A stretch of 64,000 nucleotides of DNA from Sanguibacter suarezii NBRC 16159 (GTDB taxonomy: Bacteria; Actinomycetota; Actinomycetes; Actinomycetales; Cellulomonadaceae): assembly GCF_001552735.1 (NCBI RefSeq), contig NZ_BCRT01000021.1, positions 186,001 through 250,000 on the forward strand. The letters run 5' to 3'. The position numbers and the translations under genes were made by a program. Of the stretch, positions 52,016 to 60,706 are shown piece after piece. The first letter of the stretch is position 1. The number at the start of each line of letters is the position of its first letter. Under the pieces are notes generated by a model. The model did no database searches and had not been told where the DNA came from. It worked only from the letters and a program-made list of their open reading frames with translations.

Positions 52016-52135
52016 GGCGCCATCTTCGCCCGTTCCGGGCACAGGCGCACCTCACCCGAGCCGCACCCGCCGCATCCGGGGCACGCCCGGGCCGGACCTG
52101 GGCCGCGCCTCGGGCGGACCTGGGCGCGGACATGC

Positions 52136-52190
52136 CACGGGCCCCGTCCCGCGCCGGCCTCAGGAGGCCGGGCACCGGACGGGGCCCGTG
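52136..52190 (-). terminator. Long composite terminator hairpin after prs
   Basis: An outer 14-bp stem (CACGGGCCCCGTCC at 52136-52149 with 52177-52190) encloses an inner 8-bp stem (CCGGCCTC at 52154-52161 with GAGGCCGG at 52164-52171). It starts 13 bases beyond the prs stop codon in the direction of transcription. No T-run. Confidence 0.75.
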
Positions 52191-52202
52191 TGAGCTGTCA
52201 GG

Positions 52203-53186
52203 TCAGACGTTGCCCTCGAAGAGCGACGTCACCGACCCGTCGTCGAAGACCTCGCGGATCGCGCGGGCCAGCAGCGGCGCGATCGAGAGGACGGTGAGCT
52301 TGTCGAACTGCTTGTCCGCCGGGATCGGCAGGGTGTCGGTGACGACCACCTCACGCGCGCCGGACTCGGTGAGGCGCTTGGCGGCCGGGTCGGAGAGCAC
52401 CCCGTGGGTGGCGGCGACCATGACGTCCTTGGCGCCGGCGTCGAGCAGCACGCGGACCGCGGCGGCGATGGTGCCGCCGGTGTCGATGAGGTCGTCGACG
52501 AGCACGCAGCTGCGGCCCTCGACGTCACCGACCACGCGGTTGGCCACGGACTGGTTGGGCACGTTGACGTCACGCGTCTTGTGCACGAAGGCGAGCGGGG
52601 CGCCGCCGAGCTTGGCGGCCCACTGCTCCGCCACGCGGATGCGGCCGGCGTCCGGGGACACGACCGCGACGTTGGAGAGGTCCACGCGCGAGCGCACGTA
52701 GTCGGTAAGCAGCGGCATGGCCCACAGGTGGTCCACCGGGCCGTCGAAGAAGCCCTGCGCCTGCGAGGAGTGCAGGTCGACGCTCATGATGCGGTCGGCG
52801 CCAGCAGTCTTGAACAGGTCCGCCATGAGGCGGGCCGAGATCGGCTCGCGGCCGCGGTGCTTCTTGTCCTGGCGCGCGTAGCCGTAGAAGGGCTGCACCA
52901 CGGTGATCGTCTTGGCGGACGCGCGCTTGAGCGCGTCGCACATGATGAGCTGCTCCATGATCCACTGGTTGATCGGTGCCGTGTGCGACTGCAGGACGAA
53001 GACGTCCGCGCCACGCACGCTCTCGCCGAAACGAACGTAGATCTCGCCGTTGGCGAAGTCGTAGGCCGAGGTGGGGACGAGCTCGGTGCCAAGCTCACGG
53101 GCTACGTCCTTGGCGAGCTCCGGGTGCGCACGCCCGGAGACAAATACCATGCGCTTCTCGCCGTCGGAGGAGATGATGCCAGTCAT
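52203..53186 (-). CDS. prs: Ribose-phosphate pyrophosphokinase (PRPP synthetase)
   Basis: Makes PRPP from ribose-5-phosphate and ATP for nucleotide, histidine and tryptophan synthesis. The 327 residues include FANGEIYVRFGESVRG, YGYARQDKKHRGREPISARL, VDLHSSQAQGFFDGPVDHL, VVSPDAGRIRVAEQWA and the PRPP loop VLVDDLIDTGGTIAAA. Its ATG overlaps the glmU stop (TGATG), so the two are co-translated, as in most actinobacteria. Confidence 0.98.
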   Translation of the reverse strand: MTGIISSDGEKRMVFVSGRAHPELAKDVARELGTELVPTSAYDFANGEIYVRFGESVRGADVFVLQSHTAPINQWIMEQLIMCDALKRASAKTITVVQPFYGYARQDKKHRGREPISARLMADLFKTAGADRIMSVDLHSSQAQGFFDGPVDHLWAMPLLTDYVRSRVDLSNVAVVSPDAGRIRVAEQWAAKLGGAPLAFVHKTRDVNVPNQSVANRVVGDVEGRSCVLVDDLIDTGGTIAAAVRVLLDAGAKDVMVAATHGVLSDPAAKRLTESGAREVVVTDTLPIPADKQFDKLTVLSIAPLLARAIREVFDDGSVTSLFEGNV

Positions 53187-54838
53187 CAGTCGCGGTGTCC
53201 TTCAGTGGTGCCAGCGGTTCCAGGGCGCGGCGCGTCCTGGTTCTCGGTAGCGGTTGGGGGGCTGGGAAGGGGAAGGGTTGCCTGGTGGTCGGCCTGAGCC
53301 AGCTCGGCCCGGGCCTGGGCGCCGAGCTCGGTCGCGGTGGACTCCAACCGGATTCGCTCGGCCGCGCGGGCCGCGTCGGTGCCGGGACGACGACGCTCGA
53401 CCCAGCCCTCGATGTTGCGCTGGGCTCCGGCCGAGACGGCCAGGGCGCCGGAGGGCACGTCGTTGCGGATGACCGAGCCGGCGCCGGTGTAGACGCCGTC
53501 GCCGATGTGCACGGGAGCCACGAAGAGGTTGTCCGCGCCGGTGCGTGAGAACGACCCGACGGTCGAGTGGTGCTTGTGCACGCCGTCGTAGTTGACGAAG
53601 ATCGTGGCCGCACCGATGTTCGTGTGCTCACCGATCGTCGCGTCACCGACGTAGGACAGGTGCGGGATCTTCGACCCGTCGCCGATCGTGGCGTTCTTCG
53701 TCTCGACGAAGCCGCCGATCTTGCCGGCCGTGCCGAGCACGGTCCCCGGACGCAGGTAGCTGAAGGGGCCGACCTTGGCGTCGTCACCGATGACCGACAG
53801 CTGGGCCTGGGTGCGGGTGACCGTCGCGTGCACGCCGACCTCGACGTCGGTCAACGTGGTGTCCGGGCCGATCGTGGCGCCCTCGCGGATGATGGTCGCC
53901 CCGTGCAGCTGGGTGCCCGGCAGCAGGGTGACGTCCTGCTCGAGGTCGACGTCCACGTCGACCCAGGTGCTCGCCGGGTCGACGACGGTGACGCCGTCGA
54001 GCATCCAACGGTGCAGGATGCGGCGGTTGAGCTCGGCGCGCAGCACCGCGAGCTGAGCCCGGTTGTTGACGCCCTCCACGACGAAGTGGTCCGGGGTGCA
54101 CACCGCGCGCACCCGGCCGCCCTCGGCACGGGCGATGGCCAGCACGTCGGTGAGGTAGACCTCGCCCTGGGAGTTGGCCTGGTCGACCTGCCCCAGGCCC
54201 CGGCGCAGCACCGCGGCGTCGAAGACGTAGATGGAGGAGTTGATCTCGCGGATCTCCCGCTGAGCCTCGGTGGCGTCACCGTGCTCGACGATCCCCAGCA
54301 CGTCGCCGGTGGTCTCGTCACGCACGATCCGGCCGTAGCCGGTCGCGTCGTCGACCTCGGCGGTGAGCACGGTCACCGCGTTGGCGCCGGCGACGTGGGC
54401 GGCGAGCAGCTCGTCCAGGGTGGCCGTGTCCAGCAGCGGGATGTCCCCGGCCATGACGACGACGGGGCCGGTGAGGCCCTCTCCTCCGCCGTGGCCCTCG
54501 CTGCCCTCGGGGACGCCGGCGATCGCGGCCTGCGCCTGCGCTGCGGCGTCGAGCACGCTCAGGGCGCACTGGACGGCGCGCCCGGTCCCGGGGATCTCGT
54601 CCTGGTCGACGATGAGCAAGGACGGGTCGATCTCAGCGACGTGCGCGGCCACCGCGTCCCGCTCGTAGCGGACGACGACGGCGATGCGCTGGGGGTCGAG
54701 TCCTTGCGCGGCGGTGATCGCGTGGCCGAGCATGCTGCGGCCCGCGAGGGTGTGCAACGGCTTCGGCAGGCTCGAACGCATCCGGGTACCCCCGCCTGCA
54801 GCGAGGATGATTACTGCCGCGGGTTGAGCGGTGGTCAC
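53186..54838 (-). CDS. glmU: Bifunctional N-acetylglucosamine-1-phosphate uridyltransferase / glucosamine-1-phosphate acetyltransferase
   Basis: Makes UDP-GlcNAc for peptidoglycan and surface glycans. The N-terminal pyrophosphorylase has IILAAGGGTRMRSSLPKPLH, VVVMAGDIPLLDTATL and GYGRIVRDETTGD. The C-terminal left-handed beta-helix has hexapeptide repeats, VGPFSYLRPGTVLGTAGKIG, NIGAATIFVNYDGVHKHH and GAGSVIRNDVPSGALAVSAG. At 550 residues it is about 60-70 longer than usual, owing to a Pro/Thr/Ala-rich C-terminal tail and a short Gly/Glu-rich insertion near residue 107. GGGAG precedes the GTG at 54836-54838. Confidence 0.96.
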   Translation of the reverse strand: MTTAQPAAVIILAAGGGTRMRSSLPKPLHTLAGRSMLGHAITAAQGLDPQRIAVVVRYERDAVAAHVAEIDPSLLIVDQDEIPGTGRAVQCALSVLDAAAQAQAAIAGVPEGSEGHGGGEGLTGPVVVMAGDIPLLDTATLDELLAAHVAGANAVTVLTAEVDDATGYGRIVRDETTGDVLGIVEHGDATEAQREIREINSSIYVFDAAVLRRGLGQVDQANSQGEVYLTDVLAIARAEGGRVRAVCTPDHFVVEGVNNRAQLAVLRAELNRRILHRWMLDGVTVVDPASTWVDVDVDLEQDVTLLPGTQLHGATIIREGATIGPDTTLTDVEVGVHATVTRTQAQLSVIGDDAKVGPFSYLRPGTVLGTAGKIGGFVETKNATIGDGSKIPHLSYVGDATIGEHTNIGAATIFVNYDGVHKHHSTVGSFSRTGADNLFVAPVHIGDGVYTGAGSVIRNDVPSGALAVSAGAQRNIEGWVERRRPGTDAARAAERIRLESTATELGAQARAELAQADHQATLPLPSPPTATENQDAPRPGTAGTTEGHRD

Positions 54839-54936
54839 GTAGGACTCCCAGGAGCTCGATATCTCTGCCATGGACGCACAAGGACGCGCAGACGCGCGCA
54901 CTTGCCTGTGGTGCACCCCGCCTCTCGCGACGCGCG

Positions 54937-55008
54937 CTCCGCCCCCAGGACTCGAACCTGGACCAAGGGCACCAAAAACCCTTGTGCTGCCGATTACACC
55001 AAGGCGGA
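54937..55008 (-). tRNA. tRNA-Gln(UUG)
   Basis: A 72-base cloverleaf on the minus strand. The acceptor TCCGCCT pairs with GGGCGGA and is followed by discriminator G. The D arm contains TAATCGGCAGC. The anticodon stem AGGGT/GCCCT encloses loop TTTTGGT with anticodon TTG. The T arm is CCAGG-TTCGAGT-CCTGG. The CCA end is not encoded. tRNA-Gln beside glmU is common in actinobacteria. Confidence 0.93.
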
Positions 55009-55135
55009 CTGAAAACCGACGAGCCGGAGCGCAGCGCGTGCCGCTGAGAGGACTGCAGGAGTTCGTGGTTCATTCTGCCAGGATTTTCTGCTGCACCAAA
55101 CGCGGGTCCGAGGGCCGGTCCGGCATGATAGACCC

Positions 55136-55777
55136 GTGGCCTCTGACAGCAAACGCACCCCCCGCTCCCGAATGACGGCGAAAGAGCGACGCGAACAGCT
55201 CATCTCCGTCAGCCGCGCCCTGTTCGCCCAGAAGGGCTTCGAGGGCACGAGCGTGGAGGAGATCGCGTCACGCGCGGAGGTGTCCAAACCGGTCGTCTAC
55301 GAGCACTTCGGCGGCAAGGAAGGCATCTACGCCGTCGTCGTCGACCGGGAGATCGAAGCTCTCACCCAGGCGCTGACCGGGGCGTTGACCGCCGGCGGGC
55401 ACCCCAAGGTGCTGCTCGAGCGGACGGCCCTGGCGCTGCTGACCTACATCGAGACCCACGAGGACGGCTTCCGCATCCTCGTGCGCGACTCCCCCGTCGC
55501 CCAGGCCACGGGCACCTTCTCCTCCCTCATCGGCGACGTCGCCACGCAGGTGGAGCACCTGCTCGCCGACCAGTTCAAGCGCCGTGACCTCGATCCGCGG
55601 ATCGCACCGATCTACGCCCAGATGCTCGTCGGCATGGTGGCCCTGACCGGCCAGTACTGGCTCGACGCCCGCCAGCCCAAGAAGGCCGAGGTCGCCGCGC
55701 ACCTGGTCAACCTGGCCTGGAACGGCCTGTCCGGGCTGGAGCGCCGGCCCTCGCTGCCGACGGCGACGCTCACCTGA
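55136..55777 (+). CDS. TetR-family transcriptional regulator
   Basis: A 213-residue repressor-type regulator. The N-terminal helix-turn-helix is clear: MTAKERREQLISVSRALFAQKGFEGTSVEEIASRAEVSKPVVYEHFGGKEGIYAVVV. The all-helical C-terminal ligand domain runs to DARQPKKAEVAAHLVNLAWNGLSGL. A homologue beside glmU is frequent in actinobacteria. No ribosome site precedes the GTG at 55136. A CATGAT that could be a -10 box ends six bases before it, so the transcript may be leaderless. It lies upstream of, and in line with, the ABC transporter pair, which it may regulate. Confidence 0.9.
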   Translation: MASDSKRTPRSRMTAKERREQLISVSRALFAQKGFEGTSVEEIASRAEVSKPVVYEHFGGKEGIYAVVVDREIEALTQALTGALTAGGHPKVLLERTALALLTYIETHEDGFRILVRDSPVAQATGTFSSLIGDVATQVEHLLADQFKRRDLDPRIAPIYAQMLVGMVALTGQYWLDARQPKKAEVAAHLVNLAWNGLSGLERRPSLPTATLT

Positions 55778-55963
55778 AGGATGCCCGTCTGAGCGCTGGT
55801 GGCGAAGGTCACCTCGCGGATTGTGACGACATGCCCTGGCGCGCCCGCCGAACTCGGTGATACCGGTCTTTTCTGCATCGCGCCGCGGGTCGTGCTTGCC
55901 GACGGGCCGCAGATGCGATTGGGTGAGAATCCAGACGTTCCGCACCAGACCCGGCGAGGACCC

Positions 55964-56959
55964 ATGCCAGCGCTCGAGATCGACCGGCTCTCCAAGTCCT
56001 ACGGGAGCCTGCGCGCCCTGGACGCACTGTCCTTCACCGTGCACGCCGGGGAGATCTTCGGCTTCGTGGGGTCCAACGGCGCGGGAAAGTCGACGACCAT
56101 GCGGATCGCGCTGGGCGTGCTGGCCGCCGACTCCGGCGAGGTGCGCTGGGACGGCGCCCCGCTCGGCTTCGACGGCCGACGCCGGGTGGGGTACATGCCG
56201 GAGGAACGCGGCCTCTACCCCAAGATGAAGGTCGGCGACCAGCTCGTGTACCTGGCCCGCCTGCACGGCCTGGACCCCGCCGCTGCCCGCGCGTCGATGG
56301 AGCACTGGACGGAGAAGCTCGGTGTGGCAGGTCGCCGCGGCGACGAGGTGCAGAAGCTCTCCCTGGGCAACCAGCAACGCGTCCAGCTCGCCGCCGCCCT
56401 CGTCCACGACCCCACGATCCTTGTGCTGGACGAGCCGTTCTCCGGCCTGGACCCGGTCGCGGTCGACGTCATGAGCGCCGTGCTGCGCGAACGCGCCGAC
56501 GCCGGCGCCCCCGTCCTCTTCTCCTCCCACCAGCTCGATCTCGTCGAGCGGCTGTGCGACCGGGTGGGGATCATCCGCGCCGGGTCCATGGTCGCCTCCG
56601 GCACGGTGGAGGAGCTGCGCGCCACCTCCGCGCCCCGCTGGCTCGTGGACGCGCCTACGGCCCCCGAGACCTGGCTCTCCGCGGCCCCGGGGGCCCGAGT
56701 GGTCTCTCGCGCCGGCTCGCGGACCGTGGTCGAGGTCCCCTCCTCCCCCGACGCTGAGCAGAGCGTGCTGCGCGCGGCCCTGGCCGCCGGTCCGGTCCAC
56801 GAGTTCACCCGCCAGCGCGCCTCGCTCAGCGAGCTGTTCCGGCACGTGGTCAGCCAGAGCGAGACGCCCGACGCCGCACCCTCCGCTCCCCCTGCCGGCT
56901 CGCCCGCCGGTGTCACGACGACGTCCGCCGCCTCCCTCAGCAAAGGACCCCTCGCATGA
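55964..56959 (+). CDS. ABC transporter ATP-binding protein (NatA-like)
   Basis: A 331-residue ATPase that pairs with the permease encoded next. It has Walker A GFVGSNGAGKSTTMRIALG, the Q-loop region YMPEERGLYPKMKV, the signature LSLGNQQRVQLAAAL, Walker B ILVLDEPFSGLDP and the H-loop FSSHQLDLVE. The last 110 residues resemble the C-terminal extension of drug and Na+ exporters. GAGGA precedes the ATG at 55964 by three bases; 55 further open codons upstream are not used. The stop overlaps the permease start by ATGA. Confidence 0.92.
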   Translation: MPALEIDRLSKSYGSLRALDALSFTVHAGEIFGFVGSNGAGKSTTMRIALGVLAADSGEVRWDGAPLGFDGRRRVGYMPEERGLYPKMKVGDQLVYLARLHGLDPAAARASMEHWTEKLGVAGRRGDEVQKLSLGNQQRVQLAAALVHDPTILVLDEPFSGLDPVAVDVMSAVLRERADAGAPVLFSSHQLDLVERLCDRVGIIRAGSMVASGTVEELRATSAPRWLVDAPTAPETWLSAAPGARVVSRAGSRTVVEVPSSPDAEQSVLRAALAAGPVHEFTRQRASLSELFRHVVSQSETPDAAPSAPPAGSPAGVTTTSAASLSKGPLA

Positions 56960-58161
56960 GCGCCGACCCCACCTCCCTCTCCGGCTGGGGCGGCGTCCGC
57001 CTGGTCGCCGGTCGTGAGATCCGGCAGCGGATCTTCGCGAAGTCCTTCATCTGGAGCACGGTGGTCCTCGTCGTGCTCATCGTCGCGGGAGTCCTCGTCG
57101 CCAAGCTCATCGGCCAGGACACCACGGTGCTGCGGGTGGGTGTCACCTCGCAGAGCCAGCAGCTGGAGGAGGCCATCGAGGCCACCGCCGCGTCCTACGG
57201 GGCGACGACCGAGGTCACCACGGTGACCGAGGACGAGGGACGCGCCCAGGTGGCCGACGAGAGCCTCGACGCTCTGGTCACCGGCACCCCGGAGGCCTTC
57301 CAGGTGGTCACCAAGTCCGACCTCGACGCGACGCTGAGCTCGGTGTTCTCAGTGCTGGCCCAGCAGGCCGCCCTCGCCGACCAGATCCGTGACCTCGGCG
57401 GCGACCCGGCCGCGGTCGGCGCCGCGGTCGCCGGGGCGAGCGTCGACGTCGTCTCCCTCGACCCGCCGCCCGAGGTGGACGGGTCCCAGGTCCTCTCCGG
57501 GTACATCGTGGGGATCCTGCTGTTCATCAGCCTGCAGATCTGCGGGCAGATGGTGGCCCAGGGCGTCGTGGAGGAGAAGACCAGCCGGGTGGTGGAGCTG
57601 CTGCTCGCGACCGTGCGCCCGTGGCAGCTCATGGCCGGGAAGGTCCTGGGCATCGGCGCGATCGGGCTGCTGCAGGTGCTCGTCCTCGTGGCCGCCGGGG
57701 TCGCGAGCGCGACGCTCTTCGGGCTGACCGAGACGATGAAGGTCGACCTCGGCGCGACGGCGGCGTGGGTGATCGTGTGGTTCCTCGTCGGCTTCACCAT
57801 GTACGCGCTGCTCTTCGCAGCGGCCGGTGCGCTCGTCTCGCGCCAGGAGGAGGTGGGTTCGGTCACCACCCCGATCCTCGTGCTCATGATGGTCCCCTAC
57901 ATCGTCGGTGTCTCGATCGCACCGTGGGCCCCGGACAGCCCTTACGTGCAGTGGCTCTCCTACCTGCCGTTCACCTCGCCGCTCATCATGCCGATCCGGG
58001 TCGCCCTGGGGGCGGTCCCCCAGTGGCAGATCGCGGTGGTGCTCCTCATCAACATCCTCATCATCCCGGTGCTCGTGTGGTTCGCCGGGCGGGTCTACTC
58101 CAACGCGGTGCTGCGGACCGGCGGGCGCATCCGCCTCCGGGAGGCGCTGCGCGCCGGATGA
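56956..58161 (+). CDS. ABC-2 type permease (NatB-like)
   Basis: A 401-residue membrane protein. The first helix is near 36-50 (STVVLVVLIVAGVLVAKLI), followed by an extracytoplasmic loop of about 120 residues. Five or six helices follow (YIVGILLFISLQICGQMVAQG, GLLQVLVLVAAGVASATLFG, LVGFTMYALLFAAAGALVS). The VVEEKTSRVVELLLATVRPWQLMAGK motif is shared with NatB and related Na+ or drug exporters. It is co-translated with the ATPase. The substrate is not known. A MarR gene follows after 53 bases. Confidence 0.88.
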   Translation: MSADPTSLSGWGGVRLVAGREIRQRIFAKSFIWSTVVLVVLIVAGVLVAKLIGQDTTVLRVGVTSQSQQLEEAIEATAASYGATTEVTTVTEDEGRAQVADESLDALVTGTPEAFQVVTKSDLDATLSSVFSVLAQQAALADQIRDLGGDPAAVGAAVAGASVDVVSLDPPPEVDGSQVLSGYIVGILLFISLQICGQMVAQGVVEEKTSRVVELLLATVRPWQLMAGKVLGIGAIGLLQVLVLVAAGVASATLFGLTETMKVDLGATAAWVIVWFLVGFTMYALLFAAAGALVSRQEEVGSVTTPILVLMMVPYIVGVSIAPWAPDSPYVQWLSYLPFTSPLIMPIRVALGAVPQWQIAVVLLINILIIPVLVWFAGRVYSNAVLRTGGRIRLREALRAG

Positions 58162-58181
58162 CCTGGACCCCGGACGAGGCG

Positions 58182-58202
58182 GTCAAGAGTCTTGACGTCA
58201 AG
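58182..58202. promoter_or_regulatory. MarR operator: overlapping palindromes before marR
   Basis: Three alternating arms GTCAAG-agt-CTTGAC-GTCAAG give a spaced inverted repeat (58182-58196) and the perfect 12-bp palindrome CTTGACGTCAAG (58191-58202). TTGACGTCAA is a typical MarR-family site. It directly abuts a -10-like TAATCT (58203-58208), so a bound regulator would block the promoter. Confidence 0.75.
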
Positions 58203-58208
58203 TAATCT
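58203..58208 (+). promoter_or_regulatory. -10 box of marR, leaderless transcript likely
   Basis: TAATCT ends six bases before the marR ATG at 58215 and no ribosome-binding sequence is present. Transcription would start at or next to the A of the ATG. Confidence 0.55.
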
Positions 58209-58214
58209 TCTGCT

Positions 58215-58721
58215 ATGAACGATGGGCACGAAGACGAGGTCGACCGCATCATCGCGGCCTGGACCCGAGTACGCCCTGACCTGGACGTCTCCCCCCTGGC
58301 GGTGCTGTCCCGGGTGAGCCGCCTGGACCGTCATCTCGATGTGGCCCGCCGTGGCGCCTTCGCCCGCAACCAGCTGGAGCCGTGGGAGTTCGACGTGCTC
58401 GCGGCGCTGCGCCGGGCAGGCGAACCTCACGTGCTCTCCCCCGGAGCCCTGGTCACCCAGACCATGGTGACCTCGGGCACCATGACGAATCGGATCGACC
58501 GGCTCGAGGCCCGGGGGCTCGTGGCACGAGCGCCGTCCCCCGAGGACCGCCGCGGTGTGCTCGTCCGGCTCACCGAGTCCGGCCTGAGCCGCGTCGACGC
58601 CGCGTTCAGCGACCTGCTCGCCGTCGAGCACACGGTCCTGGAAGCCCTGGACCCCGCCGACGAGCACGCGATGGCGGACCTGCTGCGCAGGCTCGTGGCC
58701 CAGTTCGACACCCTGACATGA
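58215..58721 (+). CDS. MarR-family transcriptional regulator
   Basis: A 168-residue winged-helix regulator: LEPWEFDVLAALRRAGEPHVLSPGALVTQTMVTSGTMTNRIDRLEARGLVARAPSPEDRRGVLVRLTESG includes the recognition helix and the DRR wing. The N- and C-terminal helices form the dimer. MarR proteins respond to phenolic or other small molecules and often repress themselves and an exporter. The palindrome right before the gene strongly suggests autoregulation. The NatA/NatB pair upstream or dedA downstream may be further targets, which is inference. Confidence 0.93.
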   Translation: MNDGHEDEVDRIIAAWTRVRPDLDVSPLAVLSRVSRLDRHLDVARRGAFARNQLEPWEFDVLAALRRAGEPHVLSPGALVTQTMVTSGTMTNRIDRLEARGLVARAPSPEDRRGVLVRLTESGLSRVDAAFSDLLAVEHTVLEALDPADEHAMADLLRRLVAQFDTLT

Positions 58722-58902
58722 GGCTGCGGCCTCCGGCGCCCGGGCCTGCCAGGACGCTCCCCCACGCGCGGGCCCCGGTGCGCAGGGAAAGAATGAGTGA
58801 CGACGGGGATGATTTCAGGCCGTCGAGCGTTGACCTGCAGGACGCCCTCACCCGTCCACTCGACCAGCACTGCGCTCTCACACCTCAGACAGGGATTCGC
58901 CC

Positions 58903-59769
58903 ATGGTTCACGCTTCTCTCATCCCGTGGCTCGACCCTGCGACGATCATCCCGCAGCTCGGCCCGTGGGCCCTGCTGGGCATCTGCTTCATCGTCTTCGC
59001 CGAGACCGGGCTGCTCGTGGGCTTCCTGCTCCCTGGGGACACCCTGCTCTTCTTCACCGGCCTGCTCACCCACGCCGGCGTCATCAGCACCGACATCTTC
59101 TGGGTCTGCTTCGCGATCACCGCGGCCGCCTTCATCGGTGGGGAGGTGGGGTATCTCATCGGCCACCGCCTCGGACCGAAGGTGTTCGAGCGCAAGGAGT
59201 CCGGGCTGTTCAGCGTGAAGAACGTCGAGCGCACCAACGTCTTCTTCGAACGGTTCGGTGGCCGTGCGGTCATCATCGCCCGGTTCATCGCGGTGGTCCG
59301 GACCTTCGCCCCCGTCGCCGCGGGCGTCTCGCACATGAACTACCGGCGCTACTCCCTCTACAACTTCGTCGGCGCGGTGGTCTGGGCCACCGGTCTGGTG
59401 CTGCTGGGCTACCTGCTCGGCGGCGTCAGCTGGGTGGCCGAGTACGCCGAGAAGTACATGGACCTCGTCATCCTCGCGGCCGTCTCCCTGACCCTGGTCC
59501 CGACGGTGATCCACTACGTCCGCTCGACCGTCAAGGCCCGGCGTAGCGGTACCCCCGCCGTCCCGGTGGTCGCCCCGGCAGTGGCGGGCGCCACCGGAGC
59601 GGTCGCCGCGGTCCCCGCCGGCGGTGTCCCGGCCGTCGCTGCGGTCACCGTTCCCGGCGTCAACGGGCCCAGCATCAACGGGCCCGGCGCCACCCTGCCG
59701 AGCATCAGCCTGCCCAGCGTGGCTCCCGCCGTGGCGCCGACGACCACCCCGGGCGAGCCGCAGGCCTGA
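58903..59769 (+). CDS. DedA-family membrane protein
   Basis: A 288-residue polytopic protein of the DedA/SNARE-associated family; several members are now known as flippases for undecaprenyl phosphate or other phospholipids. Family motifs are FAETGLLVGFLLPGDTLLFFTGLL, FIGGEVGYLIGHRLGPKVF, FFERFGGRAVIIARFIAVVRTFAPVAAGVSHM and a C-terminal helix pair. The last 75 residues are Pro/Val/Ala-rich and repetitive (GVNGPSINGPGATLPSISLP), probably an unstructured tail. A carrier-lipid recycling role would fit an organism with heavy glycan synthesis, but is inferred. Confidence 0.9.
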   Translation: MVHASLIPWLDPATIIPQLGPWALLGICFIVFAETGLLVGFLLPGDTLLFFTGLLTHAGVISTDIFWVCFAITAAAFIGGEVGYLIGHRLGPKVFERKESGLFSVKNVERTNVFFERFGGRAVIIARFIAVVRTFAPVAAGVSHMNYRRYSLYNFVGAVVWATGLVLLGYLLGGVSWVAEYAEKYMDLVILAAVSLTLVPTVIHYVRSTVKARRSGTPAVPVVAPAVAGATGAVAAVPAGGVPAVAAVTVPGVNGPSINGPGATLPSISLPSVAPAVAPTTTPGEPQA

Positions 59770-59776
59770 CCTCCGC

Positions 59777-60508
59777 TCAGTCGGCGTCGGCGGTGCGGAC
59801 AGCCACCGCCATGGTGGGGGCGATCTCGGCGACCTGCTGGGTCCACCGAGCCAGGCCGTCCCCCTGGTCAGTGCCGGCGGCCAGCACCAGGTCGACCCGG
59901 CTCTCCCCGATCCAGAACTCGACCACGGCGTCGTCGCGGACCACCTCGGCCGCCACCGCCAGTCGCTCAGCGTTGGCCGACCCCGGCCGGGACAGGTCGA
60001 CCGCCCCGTCCGTGGTGCTCAGCCGCAGGTCCAGCTCGATGCTCCCGGCGGCCTCCGCCTCGTCGGCCCAGTCGGTGACCGCGGCGGCGACCTGCGTCAT
60101 CTGCTCCTCACCCGCCGGGTCCAGGAGCACGTCAGCCGTGCCACGCGCGATCCCGCCGTCCTGCGGGGAGATGGCCTCGACGACCACCGCGGCGTCGCCG
60201 TCGGACACGCCCTCGAGGCCACGGGCGAAGGCCTCGAAGTCGGCGACGACCGCTGCGTCAGCGGGCGTGAGACGGTCCGTCCCCTCGTCCGTCCCCGTCG
60301 AGCTGTCGGCGTCCAGGCCGGTGACGAGCGCGATCGTTCCCCCGACGAGGATCCCGGCCCCGAGGACCACCGCGAGGACGACCATCAGCACCCAGCGCCG
60401 AGAGCGTCCGCCGCGACCGAGCCGCCTCCCGCCCGGGTCCGCCAGCCCGCCGGGCAGCACGACCTGGCGGTCGGAGTCTCGAGGGTCGGTGTCAGAGCGG
60501 GGAGCCAT
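59777..60508 (-). CDS. Hypothetical membrane-anchored protein
   Basis: A 243-residue protein I do not recognise. A basic N-terminus (GRRLGRGGRSRR) is followed by one membrane helix (WVLMVVLAVVLGAGILVGGTIALVTG). An acidic extracytoplasmic part of about 180 residues with alternating beta and helical stretches comes last (VLLDPAGEEQMTQVAAAVTDW, AVVEFWIGESRVDLVLAAG). This is the topology of a type II membrane protein. The ATG at 60506-60508 has GGAAGC upstream. It is convergent with dedA, seven bases from its stop, and divergent from the ABC-F gene. Confidence 0.75.
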   Translation of the reverse strand: MAPRSDTDPRDSDRQVVLPGGLADPGGRRLGRGGRSRRWVLMVVLAVVLGAGILVGGTIALVTGLDADSSTGTDEGTDRLTPADAAVVADFEAFARGLEGVSDGDAAVVVEAISPQDGGIARGTADVLLDPAGEEQMTQVAAAVTDWADEAEAAGSIELDLRLSTTDGAVDLSRPGSANAERLAVAAEVVRDDAVVEFWIGESRVDLVLAAGTDQGDGLARWTQQVAEIAPTMAVAVRTADAD

Positions 60509-60630
60509 CTGCTGCTTCCGTCGGAGGGCGTCGTGGCGCGGGTCGGGTGCTCGCGCGGCGTCCATTGTCGCAGCGCCACCTGTGGCTCAGCCCAGCGCCG
60601 GGCCCTGGCGGCCGCAGGCAGGCCCGGCAG

Positions 60631-60660
60631 GCGCTGAGAGGCGCTGAGAGGCGCTGGCAG
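60631..60660. repeat. 10-bp tandem repeat upstream of the ABC-F gene
   Basis: GCGCTGAGAG occurs twice (60631-60640, 60641-60650), followed by a related copy GCGCTGGCAG (60651-60660). It is non-coding and lies about 45-75 bases before the ABC-F start. Confidence 0.8.
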
Positions 60661-60693
60661 GTGGCGACGGTGCTGAGGGCTGCGGGAGCCGCC

Positions 60694-60699
60694 TAGGCT
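60694..60699 (+). promoter_or_regulatory. -10 box of the ABC-F gene, leaderless transcript likely
   Basis: TAGGCT fits TANNNT and ends seven bases before the ATG at 60707. There is no ribosome-binding sequence, so the transcript probably starts at or near the start codon. Confidence 0.45.
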
Positions 60700-60706
60700 G
60701 GTGACC

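Noticed and set aside
58797-58902. Small coding frame starting at the ATG near 58794 between marR and dedA
   Set aside because: It runs out of frame into dedA and loses meaning there; no ribosome site or recognisable product.
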